DNA from: Anaerorudis sp964444915
GTDB taxonomy: Bacteria > Bacteroidota > Bacteroidia > Bacteroidales > Dysgonomonadaceae
DNA length: 12,640 nucleotides
Direction of reading: 5' to 3'
Assembly: GCA_964444915.1 (NCBI GenBank)
Contig: CAYUIY010000059.1
Coordinates: forward strand, 1-12,640
Positions 1-8,046 of the stretch are shown here, in pieces (positions within the stretch are counted from its first letter, which is position 1; every line of letters starts with the position of its first letter). Under the pieces are notes generated by a model. It ran no database searches. It was given only the letters and a program-made list of their open reading frames with translations, and was not told where the DNA came from. The position numbers and the translations under genes are program-made.

Positions 1-10
1 GTATTATATA

Positions 11-52
11 AAAAGCCTTCGAGGATGTTTTTTCATCACTGCGAAGGCTTTT
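11..52 (+). terminator. Rho-independent terminator of an upstream gene
   Basis: An 11-bp perfect stem (11-21 with 42-52, core AGCCTTCG/CGAAGGCT) is extended inside by GATG/CATC (24-27 with 34-37) around a six-T loop. A run of T continues to 57. The T-run on the right indicates that it ends a + strand transcript entering from outside the window. Only four A precede the stem, so it is less suited to stop - strand transcription. Confidence 0.85.
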
Positions 53-410
53 TTTTTCTATACGCTGAGTTTTTGATCGACTTTGTTAAGACAACACGAC
101 TTTTTTCTCCGAAGGCTTTGATGCGTCGGGGATTTATAACACAGATGCTTGATGCCGAGGAGAATTTAATCCGGTTACTTTCTAAACTTTGCGAAAAATA
201 GCTGATGCAAATCAGTGGAAAAATCGAAGAATATTTATAATAAATAATTGTTTTGCCCCATTTTAATTGTTTTTATACTTTATGTTTTGAATCAGGTAAA
301 ATTAAGAAGAATTAATCTTATTTTGTTTTTTTGTTTTATACCTTTGTCAATAGCTATAAATGTAGCCAATTTCCATTATCAATAGTTGTCTAAAAATAAA
401 TCTCGTATAT
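53..410. other. Non-coding leader region upstream of the V-ATPase operon
   Basis: This 358-nt stretch has no convincing gene. Its right half (about 230-410) is very AT-rich and holds the candidate operon promoter near 322-346. Its left half has higher GC and keeps one reading frame open through the terminator up to a TAG at 199-201. That frame has an ATG at 25 (58 codons) and another at 121 (26 codons). The ATG at 25 lies inside the terminator stem-loop and I recognise no family, so I do not call a gene. It could be decayed coding sequence. Confidence 0.5.
322..346 (+). promoter_or_regulatory. Candidate promoter of the V-ATPase operon
   Basis: TACCTTTG at 339-346 fits the Bacteroidetes -7 consensus TAnnTTTG exactly. 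A TTTG at 322-325 could be the -33 element, but the 13-nt gap is shorter than the usual 19-21 nt, so only the -7 box is well supported. It would place the start of transcription near 352 and leave an AT-rich leader of about 60 nt before the first gene. It is the only exact -7 match I found in the 350 nt before the operon. Confidence 0.45.
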
Positions 411-998
411 ATGGATAAAATTCAGGAACTTACCTCTAAACTTTATTCCGAAGGAATAGAAAAAGGGAAAGAAGAAGCCGAAAAAATTATTTCCGAAGCC
501 AAGGCCTTAAGTAATCAGATTGTGGAAGATGCAAAAAAGAAAGCACAGGAGATTATTGCAGCGGCCGAAAAAGAAGCAAGAGAATTAAAAAGCAATACCG
601 AAGCCGAATTAAAACTTTATGCTTCTCAAGCTATTGAGGCATTGAAAACAGAAATTATCAATCTTGTTACGGATAAATTGGCCAAGTCCAACGTAAAAGC
701 TGCGTTTGAAGATAAAGAGTTTATGCAGAAAGTTATTTTGGAGTTGGTTAAAAATTGGGCAAGAGACGAAAAACTCGTTATTAGTGTTGAAGATGCTGAG
801 GAACTGAAAAATTTTATTGCCGCAAACGCAAAAGGTTTGTTGGAAAAAGGGCTGAAAATTGAGTCGGTAAGCGGGATAAATACAGGTTTTGTTCTTTCTC
901 CCGAAGACGGTACATATAAAGTAAAATTTGGAGAAGAGGAGTTTATCGAATATTTCAAAGAATTTTTGCGTCCTCAGATACGGGAACTTTTGTTCTGA
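411..998 (+). CDS. ntpE: V/A-type ATPase subunit E (peripheral stalk)
   Basis: The 195-residue product matches the E subunit of V/A-type ATPases in length and pattern. Residues 1-90 form a long charged helix rich in Ala, Lys and Glu, with the heptad-like look of the stalk coiled coil. Residues from about 100 onward form the globular end that sits on top of the A3B3 head. E normally pairs with a G/H-type partner (NtpF), and no such gene is in this operon. The ATG at 411 is the first in frame, preceded by AT-rich DNA and no Shine-Dalgarno site, which is normal in Bacteroidetes. It is the first gene of the operon and lies 18 nt before the DUF2764-like gene. Sequence conservation in E is low, so the call rests on pattern plus operon position. 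Confidence 0.9.
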   Translation: MDKIQELTSKLYSEGIEKGKEEAEKIISEAKALSNQIVEDAKKKAQEIIAAAEKEARELKSNTEAELKLYASQAIEALKTEIINLVTDKLAKSNVKAAFEDKEFMQKVILELVKNWARDEKLVISVEDAEELKNFIAANAKGLLEKGLKIESVSGINTGFVLSPEDGTYKVKFGEEEFIEYFKEFLRPQIRELLF

Positions 999-1016
999 CA
1001 AAAGAAAGACAATCGT

Positions 1017-1868
1017 ATGGCTGAAAATCAATATTACTGTTTTGTTGCGGGGCTACCTGATCTTTTTTTCGATTCCACAAAACTTCCCTTTACGGTAGAC
1101 GAATTCAGAGAGATGTTGGAAGAAGTACTGGCGCCTAAAGATAAAAAGCTGGTCAATAAATATTTCCTGAAATACGACAACGAAAATCTCATTACTTTTT
1201 TAAAAGATAAAAATGCCTTATTGAACGCCAAGGGGAAAATATCTGCAGAGGATATTAAAGAGGCCATTGATTCGATAGAAGTCGATTATCCTATTCAAAA
1301 TCCGGATATTCCTCCTTATTTTGAAGATTACATTCGTTTGTGGCTCGACGAGAGTGCGCATGACGAAAATAAGTTATGGGAAGATCTTATGTCGGAATTT
1401 TATATGGATTATGGACGGGAATCAAAAAACAAGCTCGTTTCCAAATGGTTTGAGTTCAACCTGAACATTGGTAATATCTTAGCAGCTATTTATTGCCGGA
1501 AATACGGGTTAGACATTAATAGCGTAATTGTGGGGAATAATGAAGTGGCGCGACTCATTCGCGAAAATCCGAACGTGCGCGATTTTGGTTTGAGCCGTGA
1601 GCTTGAATATTTTGATACGCTGCAACGTATAGCAGAGGAAACGGACATTTATGAACGAGAACGCAAAATCGACAGACTTCGTTGGGATTGGCTTGACGAA
1701 AATACTGTGTTCGATTATTTTAATATCGATTTTATTTTTGCTTATTTATGCAAGTTACAGATTTTGGAACGTTGGGTTAGTCTGAATGCCGAAGAAGGTG
1801 AACGTATTTTTCGTCAGTTAATTGCTGATTTAAAGAGTGAAGTATCGGTACCTAAAGAGAAAGAGTAA
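1017..1868 (+). CDS. DUF2764-family protein, V-ATPase operon-associated, possible C/d-like subunit
   Basis: The product has 283 residues with no signal peptide or membrane segment. It is acidic and rich in Trp and Tyr, and looks mostly helical. It opens with a short Tyr/Phe-rich segment (YYCFVAGLPDL, residues 6-16). Tryptophans recur at 109, 121, 144, 223, 225 and 253. From memory, this matches the DUF2764 family, which sits between ntpE and ntpA in Bacteroidetes. The E-x-A-B-D-I-K operons of Chlamydiae and spirochaetes carry an unnamed gene in the same slot. The operon has no gene for C (d/AC39), the subunit that joins the axle to the membrane ring, and this is the only unassigned large soluble protein in it. 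A role as a divergent C subunit is therefore my inference; I see no C-subunit motif directly. It starts 18 nt after ntpE and ends 23 nt before ntpA. Confidence 0.8.
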   Translation: MAENQYYCFVAGLPDLFFDSTKLPFTVDEFREMLEEVLAPKDKKLVNKYFLKYDNENLITFLKDKNALLNAKGKISAEDIKEAIDSIEVDYPIQNPDIPPYFEDYIRLWLDESAHDENKLWEDLMSEFYMDYGRESKNKLVSKWFEFNLNIGNILAAIYCRKYGLDINSVIVGNNEVARLIRENPNVRDFGLSRELEYFDTLQRIAEETDIYERERKIDRLRWDWLDENTVFDYFNIDFIFAYLCKLQILERWVSLNAEEGERIFRQLIADLKSEVSVPKEKE

Positions 1869-1891
1869 GAAATAAAGAAAGTAAACAAAAT

Positions 1892-3661
1892 ATGCCAACA
1901 AAAGGAATTGTTAAGGGAATTGTATCGAACCTTGTAGTAGTAGAAGTCGATAACCCTGTTTCGCAAAACGAAATTGCCTATATCGACCTGGATGGGACAA
2001 AATTAATGGCAGAGGTGATTAAGGTAATTGGGAAAAATGTGTATGTTCAAGTTTTTGAAAATACACGCAATTTGAAAGTAGGGGCTCCCGTAGAATTTGC
2101 CGGCCACATGCTTGAAGTGGTTTTAGGTCCGGGATTGCTGTCGCGTAACCTCGATGGGCTGCAAAACGATCTCGATAAAATGGAGGGAATATTTTTGAAG
2201 CGGGGGCAATATACTTATCCGCTCGATGAGGATGTGTTGTGGGATTTTGAACCTCTTGCTAAGGTGGGAGATAAAGTCACCGCAGGTTCGTGGTTGGGAA
2301 AAGTAGAAGAAAATCATCAACCACATAAAATTATGGTTCCATTTGTCATGACCGGCGAATACACTGTAAAGAGTATTGTCCCTGAAGGGAAATATACTAT
2401 CCATCAGACCGTTGCTGTTGTAGAAGACCCTAAGGGAAAGGAAACCGAAATTACGATGGTTCAAAAGTGGCCGGTGAAAATACCATTGACTGCCTATCGC
2501 GAAAAACCAAGACCTTATAAATTGCTCGAAACCGGTGTCCGCATCATCGATGCGTTGAATCCGATAGTAGAAGGGGGTACCGGATTTATTCCCGGTGCTT
2601 TTGGAACGGGGAAAACAGTGTTGCAGCATGCTATTTCGCGTCAAGCAGAAGCCGATATTGTAGTGATTGCAGCTTGTGGCGAACGTGCCAATGAAGTGGT
2701 TGAAATATTTACCGATTTTCCTCAACTTATTGATCCTCATACGGGTCGCAAACTTATAGAACGCACTATTATTGTGGCTAATACTTCGAATATGCCGGTT
2801 GCTGCGCGCGAGGCGTCGGTTTATACTGCAATGGCCATTGGCGAATATTATCGATCGATGGGATTGAAAGTGTTATTGATGGCCGATTCTACTTCGCGTT
2901 GGGCACAAGCATTGCGCGAAATGAGTAACCGATTGGAAGAACTTCCGGGACCCGAAGCTTTCCCGATGGACTTGTCGGCAATCATTTCTAACTTTTACGG
3001 TCGAGCCGGATATGTGATACTCAATAATGGTAAAGAAGCTTCCATTACTTTCATTGGCACCGTATCCCCTGCCGGAGGTAATCTCAAAGAACCGGTTACG
3101 GAAAATACAAAAAAGGTAGCCCGTTGTTTTTACGCATTGGAACAAGAACGTGCCGATAAAAAGCGATATCCGGCTATCAGCCCGATAGAATCTTATTCGA
3201 AATACTTGGAATATCCCGAATTTGAAGAATATGTTTCTACCCATATTTCTCCGGACTGGATAGAGAAAATCAACGAATTAAAAACCCGATTGTTGCGCGG
3301 TAAAGAAGTATCCGAGCAGATTAATATTTTGGGTGATGACGGCGTGCCGGTAGATTATCATGTTGTTTTTTGGAAATCGGAATTGATCGATTTCATTCTG
3401 CTTCAGCAAAATTCGTTCGATCCTATTGATGCTGTGACACCCATAGAACGTCAAAAATATATTGTGGATATGATGATTGAGATTTGTCGTACCGAATTTG
3501 AATTCGACAATTTCAATGAAGTGGCCGATTATTTCAAAAAGATGATCAATATTTGTCTTCAAATGAATTATTCTGAATTTCTATCGGAAGAATTTCAACA
3601 CTATCGTAAACAACTTGACGAGTTAGTAAAGTCAAAAGCACTAGAAACAGTAGAAGAATAA
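1892..3661 (+). CDS. ntpA: V/A-type ATPase catalytic subunit A
   Basis: The 589-residue length is normal for the catalytic subunit, which binds and hydrolyses (or makes) ATP at the A/B interfaces. The N-terminal beta-barrel spans about 1-75. The V-type-specific non-homologous insert lies around 110-200, with the typical biotinyl-like turn near 115-140 (WDFEPLAKVGDKVTAG). The P-loop is GAFGTGKT at 235-242, with K241 and T242 contacting phosphate. The catalytic Glu is E264 in the GER motif. The Walker B region ends at D332 (LLMADSTSRWAQ). SPAGGN follows at 392-397. The usual P-loop in this family is GPFGSGKT, so the Pro and Ser are replaced by Ala and Thr. The ATG at 1892 gives the expected N-terminus. 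The next gene, ntpB, starts 37 nt downstream. Confidence 0.98.
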   Translation: MPTKGIVKGIVSNLVVVEVDNPVSQNEIAYIDLDGTKLMAEVIKVIGKNVYVQVFENTRNLKVGAPVEFAGHMLEVVLGPGLLSRNLDGLQNDLDKMEGIFLKRGQYTYPLDEDVLWDFEPLAKVGDKVTAGSWLGKVEENHQPHKIMVPFVMTGEYTVKSIVPEGKYTIHQTVAVVEDPKGKETEITMVQKWPVKIPLTAYREKPRPYKLLETGVRIIDALNPIVEGGTGFIPGAFGTGKTVLQHAISRQAEADIVVIAACGERANEVVEIFTDFPQLIDPHTGRKLIERTIIVANTSNMPVAAREASVYTAMAIGEYYRSMGLKVLLMADSTSRWAQALREMSNRLEELPGPEAFPMDLSAIISNFYGRAGYVILNNGKEASITFIGTVSPAGGNLKEPVTENTKKVARCFYALEQERADKKRYPAISPIESYSKYLEYPEFEEYVSTHISPDWIEKINELKTRLLRGKEVSEQINILGDDGVPVDYHVVFWKSELIDFILLQQNSFDPIDAVTPIERQKYIVDMMIEICRTEFEFDNFNEVADYFKKMINICLQMNYSEFLSEEFQHYRKQLDELVKSKALETVEE

Positions 3662-3698
3662 AAAAATTAACGGAGTTGATTGCTAAAAGTTTTTCAGT

Positions 3699-5015
3699 AT
3701 GGCAAGAGCATTTCAAAAGATATATACAAAAATTACACAGATAACAAAAGCAACTTGCTCGGTGAGGGCAACCCAGGTGGGATACGACGAAATGGCTATC
3801 GTTGACGGAAGATTGGCGCAAGTGATAAAAATTGTTGGGGACGAAGTTTCTTTACAGGTATTTCGCGGTACTGAAGGAATTCCGACCAATGCCGAAGTTG
3901 TTTTTTTAGGTAAAGCGCCTACGTTGAGAGTGGGAGAGCAGTTGGTTGGTCGTTTCTTTAATGCATATGGCGAACCCATCGATGGTGGTCCTATTCCCGA
4001 AGGGGAAGAACGCGAAATTGGAGGCCCATCGGTAAATCCGGTGCGTCGTGCACAACCATCCGAATTGATAGCAACCGGTATTCCCGGTATTGATCTGAAC
4101 AACACATTGGTAACCGGTCAGAAAATCCCTTTCTTTACCGATCCCGATCAGCCTTTTAACCAAGTCATGGCAACGGTTGCGTTGCGTGCGCAAGCCGATA
4201 AAATTATTCTCGGTGGTATGGGGATGACAAACGACGATTATTTGTACTTTAAAAATACATTTAGCAACGCAGGGGTACTGGATCATATTATTTGTTTTAT
4301 GAACACCACCGAAGATCCGGCTGTGGAACGATTGTTAGTGCCCGATATGGCATTAACGGCTGCTGAATATTTTGCAGTAGACAAGAACGAAAAGGTATTG
4401 GTATTGCTGTCGGATATGACATCGTATGCCGATGCGTTGGCTATCGTTTCTAATCGTATGGATCAGATTCCTTCAAAAGATTCTATGCCCGGTTCGTTAT
4501 ATTCTGATCTGGCAAAAATATACGAAAAGGCAGCACAGTTTGCTACCGGAGGTTCTATTACCATTATTGCAGTAACAACACTCTCGGGTGGCGACATTAC
4601 ACATGCTGTGCCCGATAATACAGGTTATATTACAGAAGGGCAATTGTTTTTGCGTCGCGATACGGACGTAGGTAAAGTGATCATTGATCCGTTTCGTTCG
4701 CTGTCACGACTAAAACAACTTGTTCAGGGAATAAAGACTCGTGAAGATCATCCCCAGGTAATGAATGCTGCTGTTCGTTTGTATTCGGATGCTGCAAACG
4801 CAAAAACAAAATTAGAGAACGGTTTCGACCTCACCGAATACGATAAACGAGCGTTGGCTTTCGCAAAAGAGTATTCACGAACTATTCTAGCTATCGATGT
4901 GAACTTAGATACTACGGAAATGCTGGATAGAACGTGGAGTTTGTTTTCTAAGTATTTTAAACCCGAAGAGGTGAATGTGAAGAAAGAATTGGTAGAGAAG
5001 TACTGGAAAAATTAA
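3699..5015 (+). CDS. ntpB: V/A-type ATPase regulatory subunit B
   Basis: The 438-residue non-catalytic subunit alternates with A in the head. It has the B-type features. The position equivalent to the P-loop is degenerate (GQKIPFFTDPDQPFNQV, where other B subunits read close to GQKLPIFSGSGLPHN), so it should not hydrolyse ATP. The C-terminal part carries DPFRSLSRLKQL, whose second Arg corresponds to the Arg finger that reaches into the A active site. LLSDMTSYADAL is the B-type counterpart of the Walker B region. The N-terminal beta-barrel occupies about the first 75 residues. The stop TAA at 5013-5015 is one nucleotide before the ATG of ntpD, which suggests translational coupling of head and axle. 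Confidence 0.98.
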   Translation: MARAFQKIYTKITQITKATCSVRATQVGYDEMAIVDGRLAQVIKIVGDEVSLQVFRGTEGIPTNAEVVFLGKAPTLRVGEQLVGRFFNAYGEPIDGGPIPEGEEREIGGPSVNPVRRAQPSELIATGIPGIDLNNTLVTGQKIPFFTDPDQPFNQVMATVALRAQADKIILGGMGMTNDDYLYFKNTFSNAGVLDHIICFMNTTEDPAVERLLVPDMALTAAEYFAVDKNEKVLVLLSDMTSYADALAIVSNRMDQIPSKDSMPGSLYSDLAKIYEKAAQFATGGSITIIAVTTLSGGDITHAVPDNTGYITEGQLFLRRDTDVGKVIIDPFRSLSRLKQLVQGIKTREDHPQVMNAAVRLYSDAANAKTKLENGFDLTEYDKRALAFAKEYSRTILAIDVNLDTTEMLDRTWSLFSKYFKPEEVNVKKELVEKYWKN

Positions 5016-5016
5016 T

Positions 5017-5625
5017 ATGGCTATAAAATTCCAATATAATAAAACTTCGTGCCAGCAGTTGGAAAAACAGCTGCAGATACGTGAACGTGCACTTCCAACG
5101 TTGAAAAATAAAGAAACTGCTTTACGTATGGAAGTGAAAAAAGCCAAAAAAGAAGTTGAAAAACTGGAAGCAGAGCTAGAAGAACAAATTAAGTCTTACG
5201 AAAAGATGATTGGTTTGTGGACAGAATTTGATCCTACTTTGGTAAGAGTAAAGGATGTTGATCTCTCGAAAAAGAAGATTGCCGGTGTGGCATTTCCAAT
5301 ACTCAACCGTGTTGAGTTTGAAATGAAACGCTTCAGCATCTTCAATCAGCCTAAATGGTTTCTTGATGGTATACATACCCTTGAAACCCTTGCCGAAATT
5401 GGGATTCGTCGCGATTTCAATTCCATTAAGTTAGAACGATTGGAATATGCACGGAAAAAAACAACACAAAAAGTGAATTTGTTCGAGAAAGTGCAAATTC
5501 CGGGATATGAGGAAGCTATTCGTAAGATAAAGCGGTATTTGGAAGATGAGGAAAATCTTTCCAAATCGTCGCAAAAAATTATGCGTGCTCGTCTGGAAAA
5601 AAGGAAGGAGGAAGAAGGATGGTAG
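5017..5625 (+). CDS. ntpD: V/A-type ATPase central-axle subunit D
   Basis: The 202-residue product matches subunit D, the rotor shaft that turns inside the A3B3 head. As in the family, two long charged helices at the ends (about 10-65 and 145-200) would form an antiparallel coiled coil, with a shorter, less charged segment between them. The start ATG follows the ntpB stop by one nucleotide. The 3' end overlaps ntpI by 7 nt, and the coding DNA there is purine-rich (GGAAGGAGGAAGAAGG), which may help initiation of ntpI. In most V/A-type enzymes D binds subunit F, but no F gene is present in this operon. Confidence 0.95.
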   Translation: MAIKFQYNKTSCQQLEKQLQIRERALPTLKNKETALRMEVKKAKKEVEKLEAELEEQIKSYEKMIGLWTEFDPTLVRVKDVDLSKKKIAGVAFPILNRVEFEMKRFSIFNQPKWFLDGIHTLETLAEIGIRRDFNSIKLERLEYARKKTTQKVNLFEKVQIPGYEEAIRKIKRYLEDEENLSKSSQKIMRARLEKRKEEEGW

Positions 5626-7436
5626 CGAAAATGAAAAAGCTCACTTTTCTCATCTATCACAAAGATTATGAACAGTTTCTTCGTGATCTTCGTGAACTTG
5701 GGGTAGTGCATGTGGTCGAAAATAAGCTGAATCAGGCCCAGAGCGAACGGCTTGATAAGCTTTACATGCAATGGAAGCAACTTACGGAGGCGAAGAAAAT
5801 GCTTGAGAAATATCGGGATAAAAAGAACCCTCTTCCGCCAAATCCCGTAGATGTTAAAAAGGGTTATCGATTACCACAGGAAATCGAAAAAATTCAAGCG
5901 GATGCGGCCACCTTAATGCAACAATTGCAGATTAGCAAAAAAGAACGCGACGCATTGATTCCGTGGGGGAATTTCGATCCCGAAAACATTTCCCGCCTCG
6001 AAAGAGCCGGTTATTTTATCCATTTCTTTGTAGTATCTAACCGCGACTACAATCCCGAATGGGAAGATCTCTATAACGCAATAGTAATTGAGACGAAAAA
6101 TTCGAAAACATATTTCATTACCATAACGAAAGAACAGGATATACCGCAAAAGCTAAATCTGGAGGCGGTAAAAATGCCTGAGGTTTCTCTTGAGCAACTA
6201 AACAGAATGATTGACCAATTGAATGCAAAGTTGCAAGAGAACGAAGAAAAATTGAAACGCTTGACTGCCGATCTTCCATCTTTAGAAGCGGCGATAAAGG
6301 AAATTGATTCGGAAATTCGTTTTACACGTGTGCATGTGAGTGCCGATCATGTGGCCGACAATAAAATTATGTTATTGCAAGGATGGGTTCCTGAATCCAA
6401 TGAACAAGATATTCGTAATTACTTGGAATTTCAGGAGGTATATTACATTATTGAAGATCCACAACCCGAAGACGATGTACCTATTCAATTTGATAACAAC
6501 AAGTTCATAAAATTATTTGAGCCCATTACCGAAATGTACATGTTGCCTAAATACAATGAGCTTGATCTGACACCTTTCTTTGCACCGTTTTATATGATTT
6601 TTTTCGGCTTATCTTTGGGCGATATCGGTTATGGTTTGTTTCTGTTTTTAGCCGCAACGATTGTAAAAGTGATGAAGAAAAAATCGTTGGGCACGACTCT
6701 TAAAAATGTGCTTTCGTTGGTACAGGTATTAGGAGCTTCTACTGTCGTTTGTGGTTTGCTGACGGGAGGTTTTTTTGGATTCAATATTTACGAAGTCAAC
6801 ATACCTTTTTTTCAGAACATGAAAAATCATGTCTATTTTGATAATAACCAAATGTTTGAACTCTCTCTTATTTTGGGTGTGGTGCAGATTATGTTTGGAA
6901 TGTTTCTGAAAATTATCAATCGAACAAAACAATTTGGTTTCAAGCATGCCTTAGCGACAGTAGGTTGGTTTATCTTTTTGTTGAGTTTTGTAATAGCTTA
7001 TTTATTTCCTGTTGCATTGCCTATGTTGGGAACTGTGCATCAGGTAATCTTGTTGGGATCGGCCATATTGTTTCTTTTTTTCAATTCTCCCGGAAAGAAT
7101 CTTTTCTTGAATTTCGGCTTGGGGTTGTATGATATTTATAACATGGCAACCGGTTTACTCGGCGATGTATTATCTTATGTGCGTTTGTTTGCATTAGGAT
7201 TATCCGGGGGTATTCTGGCAAGTGTCTTTAATAGTTTGGCAACCGGTATGAGTCCTAAAGATAGTATCATTGGGCCACTTGTGACCATTGTGATATTTGT
7301 TATTGGACATGCGATCAACATTTTTATGGATACTCTTGGAGCTGTGGTTCATCCCATGCGTTTAACTTTCGTCGAATTTTATAAAAATGCTGAATTTACA
7401 GGGGGAGGAAAAAAATACAATCCGTTTAGAAAATAA
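5619..7436 (+). CDS. ntpI: V/A-type ATPase membrane stator subunit I (a subunit)
   Basis: The 605-residue protein has the two-part build of the a/I subunit. A soluble N-terminal arm of about 315 residues contains coiled-coil stretches (roughly 40-110 and 190-235) and binds the peripheral stalks. A membrane domain with about seven or eight helices starts near residue 318 (LTPFFAPFYMIFFGLSLGDI). The essential channel arginine is R522 in LSYVRLFALGLSGG. The last helices carry H564, E586 and the conserved HPMRLTFVEFYKN segment. The subunit forms the two ion half-channels next to the K ring. The start at 5619 overlaps ntpD by 7 nt; an in-frame ATG four codons later (5631) is an alternative, and the purine-rich tract lies ahead of both. 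A 45-nt AT-rich gap separates it from ntpK. Confidence 0.97.
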   Translation: MVAKMKKLTFLIYHKDYEQFLRDLRELGVVHVVENKLNQAQSERLDKLYMQWKQLTEAKKMLEKYRDKKNPLPPNPVDVKKGYRLPQEIEKIQADAATLMQQLQISKKERDALIPWGNFDPENISRLERAGYFIHFFVVSNRDYNPEWEDLYNAIVIETKNSKTYFITITKEQDIPQKLNLEAVKMPEVSLEQLNRMIDQLNAKLQENEEKLKRLTADLPSLEAAIKEIDSEIRFTRVHVSADHVADNKIMLLQGWVPESNEQDIRNYLEFQEVYYIIEDPQPEDDVPIQFDNNKFIKLFEPITEMYMLPKYNELDLTPFFAPFYMIFFGLSLGDIGYGLFLFLAATIVKVMKKKSLGTTLKNVLSLVQVLGASTVVCGLLTGGFFGFNIYEVNIPFFQNMKNHVYFDNNQMFELSLILGVVQIMFGMFLKIINRTKQFGFKHALATVGWFIFLLSFVIAYLFPVALPMLGTVHQVILLGSAILFLFFNSPGKNLFLNFGLGLYDIYNMATGLLGDVLSYVRLFALGLSGGILASVFNSLATGMSPKDSIIGPLVTIVIFVIGHAINIFMDTLGAVVHPMRLTFVEFYKNAEFTGGGKKYNPFRK

Positions 7437-7481
7437 AGAATAGAAATTTAATTATTAACAATAAAAAATACGATTAACATT

Positions 7482-7943
7482 ATGGACATTAATTTACTTC
7501 TTGCTTACATAGGCGTAGCATTGATGATTGGGCTTTCCGGTGTTGGGAGTTCTTATGGAGTAACCATGACGGGAAATGCTGCCATAGGGGCATTAAAAAA
7601 AGACAGCAGTAAGTTTGGCAATTTTTTGGTATTAACGGCTCTTCCCGGTACACAAGGTTTGTATGGATTTGCCGGATATTTCATGTTTCAGAACATTTTT
7701 GGGGTGTTAACTCCCGAAATTACTTCCATTCAAGCTGCTGCCGTGTTTGGTGCAGGTTTGGCAATGGGATTGGTGGGATTGCTTTCTGCCATTCGTCAAG
7801 GTCAGGTATGTGCAAATGGTATTGCAGCAATAGGTCAAGGGCATGATGTTTTTGGTAATACGCTTATTTTGGCCGTATTCCCCGAACTTTATGCTATTGT
7901 GGCATTAGCTGGCGTTTTCCTTATCGGAAGTGCAATCGCATAA
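7482..7943 (+). CDS. ntpK: V/A-type ATPase rotor-ring proteolipid subunit K
   Basis: The 153-residue hydrophobic protein has four membrane helices arranged as two tandem hairpins, the duplicated form of the proteolipid seen in Na+-type V-ATPases. The first hairpin ends with LPGTQGLYGF (54-63) and the second with FPELYAIVAL (133-142), containing the single ion-carrying carboxylate E135. The Na+ ligands of the E. hirae K ring (Leu61, Thr64, Gln65, Gln110, Glu139) align with L54, T57, Q58, Q106 and E135, all retained. Na+ coupling is therefore likely. The preceding gap (7437-7481) is the longest in the operon, rich in A and T and apparently unstructured, which may favour strong translation of this multi-copy subunit. 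It is the last gene before the terminator. Confidence 0.97.
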   Translation: MDINLLLAYIGVALMIGLSGVGSSYGVTMTGNAAIGALKKDSSKFGNFLVLTALPGTQGLYGFAGYFMFQNIFGVLTPEITSIQAAAVFGAGLAMGLVGLLSAIRQGQVCANGIAAIGQGHDVFGNTLILAVFPELYAIVALAGVFLIGSAIA

Positions 7944-7981
7944 TTTTTTCATGCACCTTATAGAAATTCTTTTATAGAAAT

Positions 7982-8015
7982 AAAAAACCACTCCGAATAC
8001 GGGGTGGTTTTTTTT
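7982..8015. terminator. Bidirectional terminator between ntpK and the CDF transporter gene
   Basis: A 14-bp stem (7982-7995 with 8000-8013, one T-G wobble) has the loop AATA. Six A precede it and eight T follow it, so the RNA made from either strand forms a GC-containing hairpin followed by a U-run. It lies 38 nt after the ntpK stop and about 32 nt beyond the stop of the convergent gene, and can end both transcripts. Confidence 0.92.
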
Positions 8016-8046
8016 GGGGGTAATCGCGTCGATTTGATTTTTGTAT

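Noticed and set aside
303..320. Inverted TAAGA/TCTTA in the leader before the ATPase operon
   Set aside because: A 5-bp stem in very AT-rich DNA is expected by chance and gives no evidence of an operator.
609..1031. 140-codon open frame on the - strand opposite ntpE
   Set aside because: It lies antisense to a well-supported gene, has low-complexity Phe/Asn-rich content and no recognisable family. It is a shadow of the AT-rich coding strand.
2123..2740. 205-codon open frame on the - strand opposite ntpA
   Set aside because: It is fully inside the conserved catalytic subunit gene, and its translation shows no domain or plausible start context.
7958..7981. Two copies of TTATAGAAAT between ntpK and the terminator
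   Set aside because: The repeat is short, has only two copies, and sits in AT-rich spacer with no partner. Chance is a sufficient explanation.
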